This document shows, piece by piece, positions 1 through 6,792 of a DNA stretch of 8,833 nt (position 1 is the stretch's first letter; every line of letters begins with the position of its first letter). The notes under the pieces were generated by a model. The model did no database searches and was not told where the DNA came from. It worked only from the letters and a program-made list of their open reading frames with translations. The position numbers were made by a program, and so were the translations under genes. This DNA is from an uncultured Rhodanobacteraceae bacterium (lineage in GTDB: Bacteria > Pseudomonadota > Gammaproteobacteria > Xanthomonadales > Ahniellaceae), in contig CALMWD010000243.1 of assembly GCA_937873105.1 (NCBI GenBank), positions 1 through 8,833 on the forward strand, given 5' to 3'.

Positions 1-2
1 GC

Positions 3-65
3 TGGTCGGTCAGCCTGGCGCCGGGCGAGACCCGCGGCGCCATCGCGGCCCTGCGCTTCGGCTGA
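3..65 (+). CDS. C-terminal fragment of an upstream gene (5' truncated)
   Basis: An open frame runs from the left edge to a TGA at 63-65 and gives only about 20 residues, ending in GAIAALRFG. The composition is coding-like (GC-rich third positions), and the frame closes before two hairpins and a promoter, as expected for the end of a neighbouring transcription unit. The fragment is too short to assign to any family. It could also be a chance open frame. Confidence 0.4.
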   Translation, partial: WSVSLAPGETRGAIAALRFG

Positions 66-107
66 TCGTCGCCCTTCGCGGCGATGGCGTCCGGGTCTGG
101 CCGGACG
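65..107 (+). terminator. Two consecutive hairpins after the upstream gene, possible weak terminator
   Basis: The first hairpin pairs ATCGTCGC (65-72) with GCGGCGAT (78-85) around a CCTTC loop, with one G-T wobble. The second pairs CGTCCGG (88-94) with CCGGACG (101-107) around a 6-nt loop. Neither is followed by a T tract, so intrinsic termination is not certain. The position, just after a stop codon and before the iron-operon promoter, fits a boundary between two units. Confidence 0.35.
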
Positions 108-120
108 GGTTCACGGCGTC

Positions 121-149
121 TTGACGCAATGACGCAAATGCGATGCAAT
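121..149 (+). promoter_or_regulatory. Candidate sigma-70 promoter of the tonB-receptor operon
   Basis: TTGACG at 121-126 matches the -35 consensus in five of six bases. After a 17-bp spacer, TGCAAT at 144-149 matches TATAAT in four of six. Transcription would start near 156, leaving a leader of only about 19 nt before the ATG at 175. The -10 lies in the middle of the palindrome at 135-157, so a bound repressor would exclude RNA polymerase. The spacing is good but the call rests on pattern only. Confidence 0.5.
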
Positions 150-157
150 CGCATTTG
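135..157. promoter_or_regulatory. Fur-box-like palindrome in the tonB promoter
   Basis: CAAATGCGAT (135-144) and ATCGCATTTG (148-157) form perfect 10-bp inverted arms around GCA. The outer AAATG and CATTT and the overall AT-flanked dyad resemble gammaproteobacterial Fur sites, while the centre departs from the GATAATGATAATCATTATC consensus. It overlaps the candidate -10 and stands directly upstream of a TonB and siderophore-receptor operon, which are classical Fur targets. Fur repression when iron is plentiful is therefore likely, though the factor itself is inferred. Confidence 0.6.
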
Positions 158-174
158 TCTTTGCGAACGTGATC

Positions 175-1011
175 ATGTCCTTGCCGCCCCTGATCCACCT
201 CAGCCTCCATGCCGATGCGGCCACGCCGCTGCCGCCCGCCCCGGCGGCGGGCGAGAGCGTGGATCCTGCGGCAGCGCTGGCGGATTGGTCGCGCCGCGAA
301 CGGGCCGACGGGACGGGATTCGACGGACGCCGTGTGCTCGCTCTGGCGGCCAGCATCACCCTGCATCTGGCCGCGTTGGCGTTGCTGATCGGCGCTGCAG
401 CACCCGATTCGCCGCTCGCCCTGGGCGAATCCGAGGTCGACGCGCTGGAGATCGAGTTCCTGCCCCCGGCGCCGTCCACGCCCGTGCCGCCGCCGCCGGC
501 GATGGCGAAGCCCGAGGTACGCCCGGTCGTATCCGAGCCGCCGCGCGTGCCGCCGCCGCCGGTCGTCGAGCCGATGCGGCCCGAGCCGGTCGAGACCGTC
601 GCCCTCGTCGAGGCGCCCGTGGTCGCCGAGCCGCCCCCGATCGCGACGGAAGCGCCGCCGGCCGAGACCGCACCGACGCCCGCGCCGGAGCCGTCGCTCG
701 ACGCTCGCGGCAAACGCGCGCAGTCGCAGTACCTGCGCGAGCTGATGGCCTGGCTGGCACGCCATCGCGTGTATCCGGCCGAGGCGAAGAAACAGAAGCT
801 CGAAGGCGTGGTCCAGGTGCGTTTCGCGATCGACCGCGATGGCCGCCTGCTCAGCGCGACCGTGCATCGCAGTGCCGGCGCCGAGTTGCTCGACCAGGCC
901 GCGCTCGACGTGCTGCGTCGCGCCGAACCCATGCCGAAGTTCCCGAAGGCGCTCGCCCGCAGCCGCCTGAACGTCACCCTGCCCATCGATTTCTCCCTCA
1001 TCACCGACTGA
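175..1011 (+). CDS. tonB: TonB energy transducer (dedicated, siderophore operon)
   Basis: This encodes a 278-aa TonB, the inner-membrane protein that uses the ExbB/ExbD-coupled proton motive force to energise outer-membrane receptors. One membrane segment spans about residues 54-76 and carries the S-xxx-H signature (S60 and H64, in SITLH) needed for coupling to ExbB/ExbD. A long linker rich in Pro, Glu and Val (about 77-175) would span the periplasm. The C-terminal TonB domain (about 185-278) contains the YP motif (Y200-P201) and the LEGVVQVRF strand with the following DRDG turn. The ATG at 175 was chosen over an in-frame GTG at 169; neither has a clear Shine-Dalgarno sequence. The roughly 50-residue cytoplasmic part before the membrane segment is longer than in E. 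coli TonB. The gene sits 11 bp before the receptor it probably serves, and exbB/exbD are not in the window. The family is certain; the start is less so. Confidence 0.93.
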   Translation: MSLPPLIHLSLHADAATPLPPAPAAGESVDPAAALADWSRRERADGTGFDGRRVLALAASITLHLAALALLIGAAAPDSPLALGESEVDALEIEFLPPAPSTPVPPPPAMAKPEVRPVVSEPPRVPPPPVVEPMRPEPVETVALVEAPVVAEPPPIATEAPPAETAPTPAPEPSLDARGKRAQSQYLRELMAWLARHRVYPAEAKKQKLEGVVQVRFAIDRDGRLLSATVHRSAGAELLDQAALDVLRRAEPMPKFPKALARSRLNVTLPIDFSLITD

Positions 1012-1014
1012 AGG
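1010..1014 (+). promoter_or_regulatory. Ribosome binding site fixing the receptor start
   Basis: GAAGG overlaps the tonB stop codon and lies 8 nt before the ATG at 1023. It supports this start over a longer open frame that runs upstream through tonB in another frame, and it suggests translational coupling between tonB and the receptor. Confidence 0.6.
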
Positions 1015-1022
1015 TTTCGCAC

Positions 1023-3368
1023 ATGACTCGACGTTCCTCCACCGTTCTCCGTCCCCTGAGCCTGCGCGACGCCTCCGCGTCCGGAACGCGCCTGCTCGTG
1101 CTCGGCATCGGCGCCGCGTTGATCGCGGGCCCGGTGCTGGCCCAGGAAGAGGCGGCGAGCGACGAAGCCTCGGTCGAACTCGACACCTTGCGCGTCGAGG
1201 ATCGCGCCGCCGACGCGAATCCCCATGCCGAGAAGAATGCGCCCTACAAGGCCAGGACCTCGGGCGATCGTCGCCGCACCCAGGACATCGCCGACACGCC
1301 GGCGACGATCAGCATCGTCACCCAGGCGCAGATCAGGGAATCCGGCAACTCGGACCTGCGCGACATCGTCGGGGCGCAGCCGGGCATCACCATCGGCACC
1401 GGCGAGAACGGCAATGCCTTCGGCGACCGCTACGTGATTCGCGGCCAGGAAGCGCGCAGCGACGTGTTCATCGACGGCCTGCGCGATCCGGGCATGACCA
1501 TCCGCGAGAGCTTCGCGGTCGAACAGGTCGAAATCGCCAAGGGGCCGAACTCGACCTACGCCGGCCGCGGCGCCTCGGGCGGCACCATCAACAGCATCAC
1601 CAAGCAGGCGACCGGAGACTACGACTTCAACGAAGTCGAGGTCGGCCTCGGCACCGACGCCTATCGCCGCGTCACCCTGGACAGCAACCTGCCGCTCGGC
1701 GACCGCGTCGCCCTGCGCGCCAACCTGCTGCACGCATTCGAGGAAGTGCCGGACCGCAACGCCGCGGAACGCGAACGCGACGGCGCGGCGATCTCGCTGC
1801 AGTTCAACGCGAGCGACCGCGTCGCCGTCACCGGCGACTACTACCATCTCGACGCCGCCGGCGCGGCCGACCTCGGCACCTACATCGTGCCGGGCGGCGG
1901 TCGTCCGGTCGCCGACCTGCCGGTCTACCAGCAGGACGAGGACTTCCTGGAATCGCGCGTCGGCATCGGCACGCTGCGCCTGGCCGTCGAACTGGGCGGC
2001 GGCTGGCGCCTCGACAACGCGTTGCGCAGCGGCAGCACCGAGAACGGCTACGTGCTGACCGGCGCCCGCGGCGGCGCGCGCAACCCGAACGACCCGCAGG
2101 CGCCCGGCGCGGCCACGGTGACGCTGAGCACGCACCAGGGCTGGCAGGACGTCGACTACTTCGCCGACCAGCTCAATGCGTTCTGGGAGGGCGAGATCGG
2201 CGGACTGCATCACGACCTCGTGATCGGCGCGGAATACACCGATCACGGCGTGCTGAACGGCAACTACGTCGTGACCAACAACGGCGCGCGCAACTGCCTC
2301 ACCGGCGGCGGCGCCGGCACTCCGAACTTCTGCATGCTCGGCCCGGACGGACGCCCGGTCGCGAACCTCGCCGGCCTGATGGATCGCAGCATCGTGCGCG
2401 GCAACTACGACGCCGACTACGCCATCGACACCTGGTCGCTGTACGCGCTGGACACCGTCGACCTCGGCGAGCGCTGGCATCTGACCGTGGGCCTGCGCTG
2501 GGACGACTTCGACTACCGCAACCGCCTGCGCAACAATGCCGGCGTCGAGACCGTGTACGCCTACTCGGATTCGCTGTGGAACGGCAATGCCGGCCTGGTC
2601 TACGACCTGAGCGATGTCGGCAACGTCTACCTGAGTTATGCCACCGCCAGCGACATCAACGGCGGCGAGTCCGACGTCGGCGGCAGTTGCGGCTACGGCG
2701 GTCTGTGCGGCACCGCGGACCAGGTGGTGCTCAGCCAGCCCGAGACCATCGAGAACATCGAACTCGGCACCAAGTGGAACCTGTTCGAGGAACGCTTGCT
2801 GCTGAGCGCGGCGGTGTTCCAGATCACCAAGGACGACGTGATGGAAAGCGTCGGCAACGCCTACGAGACCCTGGGCACGCTGAACACCGGCAAGAACCGC
2901 GTGCGCGGCGTCGAGTTCGGTGCGGTCGGCAACTTCACCGACAAGCTCAGCGGCCAGTTCTCGGCCAGCGTCATGGACGCCGAAGTGCTGGAGGCCTTCA
3001 CGGCCAACCAGGTCGGCAAGACCCTGAGCAACTTCGCCGACGACAGCGCCCACGCCCAGCTGCGCTACCAGCTGACCTCGAAGTGGGCGTTCGGCCTCGG
3101 CGCCACGTATTCGAGCGAGATGTATGCGGGCCAGCCCGACACCGCCGCCGGCTTCGATCCGAACACCGGCGCGTACTCGTACCGCGTGCCGTCCTACACG
3201 GTATTTGATGCCTTCGCGAGTTACGCCATCAACAGCACGTTCGCGGCGCGCCTGAACATCGGCAACCTGTTCGACAAGAACTACTACCTGGCGGCCTATC
3301 GCAGCGGCGCATTCACCTACGTGGGCGACGCCCGCAGCGCGCAGCTCAGCGTCACCGCCAACTTCTGA
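1023..3368 (+). CDS. TonB-dependent siderophore receptor, Fiu/PiuA-like
   Basis: This is a 781-aa outer-membrane receptor, a normal length for catecholate-type siderophore receptors. A signal peptide with a hydrophobic core at about 24-39 ends in VLA, with cleavage likely after A40. A TonB-box-like DTLRVE follows at 54-59. The plug domain covers about 86-195, with TPATISIVT, the YVIRG strand, the FIDGLRD segment and a [21 protein letters not shown] end at 174-190. The rest is the 22-strand barrel, ending in NLFDKNYY and a terminal Phe (TANF), the usual signal for barrel assembly. Two cysteine pairs (C425/C437 and C556/C562) lie in stretches likely to be extracellular loops. The downstream PiuC-like hydroxylase is the hallmark neighbour of Fiu and PiuA, which import monocatechol and related ferric siderophores. 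The exact ligand cannot be read from the sequence. Confidence 0.93.
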   Translation: MTRRSSTVLRPLSLRDASASGTRLLVLGIGAALIAGPVLAQEEAASDEASVELDTLRVEDRAADANPHAEKNAPYKARTSGDRRRTQDIADTPATISIVTQAQIRESGNSDLRDIVGAQPGITIGTGENGNAFGDRYVIRGQEARSDVFIDGLRDPGMTIRESFAVEQVEIAKGPNSTYAGRGASGGTINSITKQATGDYDFNEVEVGLGTDAYRRVTLDSNLPLGDRVALRANLLHAFEEVPDRNAAERERDGAAISLQFNASDRVAVTGDYYHLDAAGAADLGTYIVPGGGRPVADLPVYQQDEDFLESRVGIGTLRLAVELGGGWRLDNALRSGSTENGYVLTGARGGARNPNDPQAPGAATVTLSTHQGWQDVDYFADQLNAFWEGEIGGLHHDLVIGAEYTDHGVLNGNYVVTNNGARNCLTGGGAGTPNFCMLGPDGRPVANLAGLMDRSIVRGNYDADYAIDTWSLYALDTVDLGERWHLTVGLRWDDFDYRNRLRNNAGVETVYAYSDSLWNGNAGLVYDLSDVGNVYLSYATASDINGGESDVGGSCGYGGLCGTADQVVLSQPETIENIELGTKWNLFEERLLLSAAVFQITKDDVMESVGNAYETLGTLNTGKNRVRGVEFGAVGNFTDKLSGQFSASVMDAEVLEAFTANQVGKTLSNFADDSAHAQLRYQLTSKWAFGLGATYSSEMYAGQPDTAAGFDPNTGAYSYRVPSYTVFDAFASYAINSTFAARLNIGNLFDKNYYLAAYRSGAFTYVGDARSAQLSVTANF

Positions 3369-3380
3369 GGCGCCCGGTTC

Positions 3381-4481
3381 GTGAGTGCCGCGCCGCCTCC
3401 TGCTCCGGTCTGCGCCGACGACTACGCGCGTCGCGCGCAGTCGCTGTTGCCCCCCGCCGTCGCCGCCTACATCGACGGCGGCAGCGGCGACGACCAGGCC
3501 TTGCGCGCGAACCGCGAGGCCTTCGCGGCGGTGTCCCTGCTGCCGCGGGTGCTGCGTCGGGACGGCACGGGTTCGACGCGCCTGCAATTGTTCGGCCGGA
3601 CCTTGCGCCATCCGATCCTGCTGGCGCCGGTGGCGCGACACGGTCTCGTGCATGCGGACGCGGCGGCGGCCACGGCGCGGGCGGCGCGCGCCACCGCCAG
3701 CGTCATGGTCGCGAGCACCCAGTCGAGCCTGCCGCTGGAGACCATCGCCGCGGCACTGGACGGCCTCGGCTGGTTCCAGCTCTACCTGCAGCCGCGGCGC
3801 GAGGACACGCTGGCCCTGGTGCGCCGCGCCGAGGCGGCAGGCTTCCGCGCCTTGGTCCTGACCCTGGATGCGCCGGTGCAAATGGCCTCGCGCGAGGCGA
3901 TGCGGGCGGGGCCGGCCGGGTCGCCCGGCGATGTCGTGCCGAACCTGGCGCGGCAGTCGCCGCCGCCGCAGCGCGAACTCGAGGCCGACGCCTCGCTCGT
4001 GTTCCAGGGCGCGATGGCCGATGCGCCCGACTGGGAGGACCTCGCCTGGCTGCGGCGCGAAACCGCGTTGCCGATCGTCGCCAAGGGGGTCGCGCATCCG
4101 GACGATGCCGCGCGCCTGCGCGAGCTCGGTGTCGACGGCATCGCGGTGTCGAATCACGGCGGCCGCGCCCTGGCCGCGGCCCCGGCCAGCCTGCACCTGC
4201 TGCCGGCGATCCGGGCGCGCCTCGGCGACGCGTTTCCGCTGTTGCTCGACGGCGGCGTCCGCAGCGGCGCCGACGTCTTCAAGGCGCTGGCCTTCGGAGC
4301 CGATGCCGTCATGATCGGGCGGCCGCAATTGCACGCGCTGGCCGTGGCCGGCGCGGCGGGCGTCGCGCATCTGCTCAAGTCGCTGCGCGACGAACTGGAA
4401 GTGACCATGGCGCTGACCGGCTGCTTCCGCCTCGCGGACATCGATCGCCGCGCCGTGTTCGAGAGGACGATCCCATGCTGA
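3381..4481 (+). CDS. FMN-dependent alpha-hydroxy-acid oxidase/dehydrogenase
   Basis: This 366-aa protein belongs to the glycolate oxidase/lactate dehydrogenase (LldD) TIM-barrel family, which oxidises L-2-hydroxy acids to 2-oxo acids with FMN. Family residues align throughout: Y30 in [10 protein letters not shown] (glycolate oxidase Y24), Y135 in FQLY (Y129), LTLDAP at 160-165, R171 in SRE, K235 in VAKGV, and H259 and R262 in SNHGGR. The K-to-H and H-to-R spacings of 24 and 3 equal those of spinach glycolate oxidase. The C-terminal half has the phosphate-binding [29 protein letters not shown] stretch at about 289-317. The conserved Asp after the RE motif is a Met here, so the substrate may differ from lactate or glycolate. 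The GTG start at 3381 has GAGG at 3367-3370, overlapping the receptor stop 12 bp earlier. Placement between receptor and hydroxylase suggests a role in siderophore handling, but no substrate is known. Confidence 0.9.
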   Translation: MSAAPPPAPVCADDYARRAQSLLPPAVAAYIDGGSGDDQALRANREAFAAVSLLPRVLRRDGTGSTRLQLFGRTLRHPILLAPVARHGLVHADAAAATARAARATASVMVASTQSSLPLETIAAALDGLGWFQLYLQPRREDTLALVRRAEAAGFRALVLTLDAPVQMASREAMRAGPAGSPGDVVPNLARQSPPPQRELEADASLVFQGAMADAPDWEDLAWLRRETALPIVAKGVAHPDDAARLRELGVDGIAVSNHGGRALAAAPASLHLLPAIRARLGDAFPLLLDGGVRSGADVFKALAFGADAVMIGRPQLHALAVAGAAGVAHLLKSLRDELEVTMALTGCFRLADIDRRAVFERTIPC

Positions 4482-5158
4482 TGACCTACGACGACGTGCT
4501 CGATGCCGCGACCGTGCAACGCTTCCGGGAGGCGCTCGCGGGCGCCGAATGGATCGACGGCGCAACGACCGCCGGCAGCCTGTCGCGGGCGGTGAAGCGG
4601 AACCAGCAGCTCGACGATCGCTCGCCGACCGCGATCCGGCTCGGCAACGACATCCTGCGCCGCCTCGGCGCGCATCCGGGATTCCTGTCGGCGGCGCTGC
4701 CGGAGCGCATCCACCCGCCCAAGTTCAATCGCTACGCGGGCGGCGGCCGCTACGGCGTGCACGTCGACGGCGCGATCATGCGCATCGCGGAGGCCAACCT
4801 GACCCTGCGCAGCGACCTCTCGGCGACCCTGTTCCTGACCGATCCCGGGGACTACGACGGCGGCGAGCTGCGCATCGAAACGCCGTTCGGCGCCCAGGCG
4901 GTGAAGCTGCCGGCCGGCTCGATGGTGCTGTACCCGTCGAGCAGCCTGCACGAGGTCACGCCGGTCACCCGCGGCGAGCGGGTCTGTGCGTTCTTCTGGA
5001 TCCAGAGCATGGTCCGCGACGAGGCCGCGCGCGCCCTGCTGCACGACCTCGACCGCAGCATCCAGTCGCTGTCCGCACGCAGCACGCCGGACGACCACGA
5101 CATCGTGGCCCTGACCGGCGTCTACCACAACCTGCTGCGACGCTGGGCGTCGGTGTAG
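4475..5158 (+). CDS. piuC: PiuC/YbiX-type Fe(II)/2-oxoglutarate dioxygenase (PKHD-type hydroxylase)
   Basis: This 227-aa protein has the length and layout of the PKHD-type hydroxylases PiuC and YbiX, cytoplasmic Fe(II)- and 2-oxoglutarate-dependent oxygenases found beside Fiu/PiuA receptors. The iron triad is H96 and D98 (in YGVHVDG) and H159 (in SSLHEVTPV). R169 is the expected 2-oxoglutarate carboxylate ligand. Other family marks are the AVKRNQQL segment at 39-46, HPPKFNRY at 80-87 and YDGGEL at 127-132. The start at 4475 overlaps the oxidase end by 7 bp and has GAGAGGA at 4461-4467, 7 nt upstream; a second in-frame ATG at 4481 is less well spaced. The first residues (MLM) align with the MLI/MLL typical of the family. 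The physiological substrate of this family is not settled; modification of an imported siderophore or help in iron release is usually suggested. Confidence 0.93.
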   Translation: MLMTYDDVLDAATVQRFREALAGAEWIDGATTAGSLSRAVKRNQQLDDRSPTAIRLGNDILRRLGAHPGFLSAALPERIHPPKFNRYAGGGRYGVHVDGAIMRIAEANLTLRSDLSATLFLTDPGDYDGGELRIETPFGAQAVKLPAGSMVLYPSSSLHEVTPVTRGERVCAFFWIQSMVRDEAARALLHDLDRSIQSLSARSTPDDHDIVALTGVYHNLLRRWASV

Positions 5159-5168
5159 CGTCTACACC
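5152..5168. repeat. Inverted repeat joining two convergent stop codons
   Basis: GGTGTAG (5152-5158) and CTACACC (5162-5168) are perfect 7-bp arms around CGT. Each arm contains the TAG stop of one gene: the hydroxylase on plus and the permease on minus. A hairpin here would work on either strand, but it is short, has a 3-nt loop and no T tract, so a terminator function is doubtful. Confidence 0.45.
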
Positions 5169-6559
5169 AGCCCGGTCGCGAGGTGCACCGCGATCACGAC
5201 GAACACGGCGCTGGTCTTGATCAGGGTGATCGCGAAGATGTCGCCGTAGGACTGGCGGTGCGTCAGGCCGGTCACGGCGAGCAGGGTGATGACGGCGCCG
5301 TTGTGCGGCAGCGTGTCCATGCCGCCCGAGGCCATCGACGCCACGCGGTGCAGCACCTCCATCGGGATGCCGGCAGCATGGGCGTTGGCGATGAAGGTCT
5401 CGGCCATGGCCGCGAGCGCGATGCTCATGCCGCCCGAGGCCGAACCCGTGATGCCGGCCAGCGCGGTCACGCTGACCGCTTCGTTGACCAGCGGATTAGG
5501 GATCGCGCTCAATGCATTCGCGACCACGAGGAAGCCGGGCAGGGCCGCGATCACGGCGCCGAAGCCATATTCGGAAGCCGTGTTCATCGAGGCCAGCAAG
5601 GCCCCGCCGATCGCCGACTTGGTGCCTTCGGCGAAGGCTGCCATGACCGGCTTCCAGGCCAGCGCGACGACGCCCAGGATGCCGACCAGCAGCGCCGCCT
5701 GGACCGCCCAGATCGCCGAGACCTTGGCCACTTCCTGGACCACCGGCGCGGCGGAACCGATGACCGCCGGATCGAAGCTGTGCGATTCGCCGTAGAGCTT
5801 CGGGATCGCGCCGGTGAACCACTTGTTACTGAGTCCGACCAGCAGCAGCGGCAGCAGCGCGACGAGCGGATGCGGCAGGTGCTCGCCGGCGAACGGCGCC
5901 GGTTCGTTGCCGTGGCCGCTGCCGTAGCCTTCGCCTCGGGCCAGCGCGGCGCGACGTCGCCATTCGAGATAGCCCAGGCCGAGCGCAAGGATGAAGACCG
6001 CGCCGATCAGGCCGAGCCAGGGCGCGGCCCAGGCATTGGTGCCGAAGAACGAGGTCGGGATGATGTTCTGGATCTGCGGCGTGCCCGGCAGCGCGTCCAT
6101 CGTGAAGGTGAACGCGCCAAGCGCGATCGTGCCCGGGATCAGCCGCTTCGGGATGTCGGCCTGGCGGAACAGTTCGGCCGCGAACGGATAGACCGCGAAC
6201 ACGACGACGAACAGCGACACGCCGCCATAGGTGAGCAGGGCGCTGACCGCGACGATCGACAGCATCGCGCGCTGCTTGCCGAACACGCGGATGGCCGCGG
6301 TCACGATCGACTTCGAGAAGCCCGAGAGTTCGATCAGCTTGCCGAACACCGCGCCGAGCACGAACACCGGGAAATACAGCTTCAGGAAACCGGCGGTCTT
6401 CTCCATGAACAGGCCGGTGAACATCGGCGCGACCAGGCTCGGGTCGGTCAGCAGCACGGCGCCGAGCGCGGCCACCGGCGCGAACAGGATGACGCTGTGG
6501 CCGCGATAGGCGATCCACATCAGGAAACACAGTGCGGCGAGGACGACGAGGAACGACAT
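5162..6559 (-). CDS. GntP-family permease (gluconate/hydroxybutyrate-type symporter)
   Basis: This 465-aa, highly hydrophobic inner-membrane protein has about 12 predicted membrane segments and a hydrophilic break at about 200-230. The length and the Gly/Pro-rich membrane motifs, such as TFTMDALPGTPQIQNIIP at 151-168, the ITGSASGG stretch at 370-377 and SGGMDTLPHNGAVITLLAVTGL at 411-432, fit the GntP group of proton-coupled carboxylate and sugar-acid transporters. GntP members carry gluconate, citrate-like acids or D-3-hydroxybutyrate; the LPGTPQIQN form is one I associate with permeases named after hydroxybutyrate, but the substrate is not certain. The ATG is preceded by GGAG with a 5-nt spacer on the minus strand. 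The gene ends 3 bp from the iron operon, faces it and is probably transcribed alone. No metabolic enzyme adjoins it to reveal the substrate. Confidence 0.8.
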   Translation of the reverse strand: MSFLVVLAALCFLMWIAYRGHSVILFAPVAALGAVLLTDPSLVAPMFTGLFMEKTAGFLKLYFPVFVLGAVFGKLIELSGFSKSIVTAAIRVFGKQRAMLSIVAVSALLTYGGVSLFVVVFAVYPFAAELFRQADIPKRLIPGTIALGAFTFTMDALPGTPQIQNIIPTSFFGTNAWAAPWLGLIGAVFILALGLGYLEWRRRAALARGEGYGSGHGNEPAPFAGEHLPHPLVALLPLLLVGLSNKWFTGAIPKLYGESHSFDPAVIGSAAPVVQEVAKVSAIWAVQAALLVGILGVVALAWKPVMAAFAEGTKSAIGGALLASMNTASEYGFGAVIAALPGFLVVANALSAIPNPLVNEAVSVTALAGITGSASGGMSIALAAMAETFIANAHAAGIPMEVLHRVASMASGGMDTLPHNGAVITLLAVTGLTHRQSYGDIFAITLIKTSAVFVVIAVHLATGLV

Positions 6560-6615
6560 GCCGGCTCCAGGCAGGGGCAGCGCGCAGTGTCGCCCTGCCG
6601 CACCTGTCCGCCCAC

Positions 6616-6629
6616 TGTACGAAGGTACA
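6616..6629. promoter_or_regulatory. Short palindrome in the divergent intergenic region, possible operator
   Basis: TGTAC (6616-6620) and GTACA (6625-6629) are perfect arms around GAAG, about 57 bp before the permease start. The minus-strand hexamer TACAGT (complement of 6614-6619) could be a -10 for the permease and overlaps the palindrome, but no good -35 is visible. The region 6560-6787 otherwise holds no convincing gene. Confidence 0.25.
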
Positions 6630-6657
6630 TCGCGGATCGCGGACGGCGCGGCCGCCT

Positions 6658-6670
6658 GCTAGGCTGCGCG
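6658..6670 (+). promoter_or_regulatory. Candidate -10 region of the 6788-7746 gene pair
   Basis: GCTAGGCTGCGCG contains a TAGGCT hexamer that could serve as a -10 on the plus strand. A near-identical string (one mismatch) lies upstream of ilvE on the minus strand, in the right place for its -10. No good -35 is present. If used, transcription would begin near 6672 and the mRNA leader of about 116 nt would include the whole foldable region before the start codon. Confidence 0.3.
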
Positions 6671-6732
6671 CCGGGCTGTCAGGACGCCCGTTCTCGCGAA
6701 AGCCGCCGCACCTGCTTCGCAAGCCACAAGCT

Positions 6733-6792
6733 TGCATACCCTCCAATGGCCACCGGCGAGATCGGCCATGCCTTGTACGGAGTAGGTATGCA
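6733..6792 (+). promoter_or_regulatory. Leader hairpin that hides the ribosome binding site and start codon
   Basis: TGCATACC (6733-6740) pairs with GGTATGCA (6785-6792), and CTCC (6741-6744) pairs with GGAG (6779-6782), with a 2-nt TA bulge between the two blocks on the right side. An inner stem pairs ATGGCC (6746-6751) with GGCCAT (6764-6769) around a 12-nt loop. GGAG is the Shine-Dalgarno sequence, 5 nt before the ATG at 6788-6790, and that ATG lies inside the outer stem. Translation would be blocked until the stem opens, as in RNA thermometers and translational riboswitches. The trigger is unknown, and folding in vivo depends on where transcription starts. Confidence 0.5.

Noticed and set aside
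84..1022. N-terminal extension of the receptor frame upstream through tonB
   Set aside because: The extension is an Arg-rich shadow of tonB. The ATG at 1023 has a ribosome site and is followed directly by a proper signal peptide.
111..4565. A 1484-codon open frame on the minus strand across the iron operon
   Set aside because: It is antisense to four clear genes, has an Arg/Ala/Gly/Val-rich low-complexity translation without any recognisable domain, and arises from the strong third-position GC bias that removes stop codons.
5183..6787. Long upstream extension of the 157-aa protein
   Set aside because: It is antisense to the permease. GGAG followed 5 nt later by ATG 6788 defines the start.
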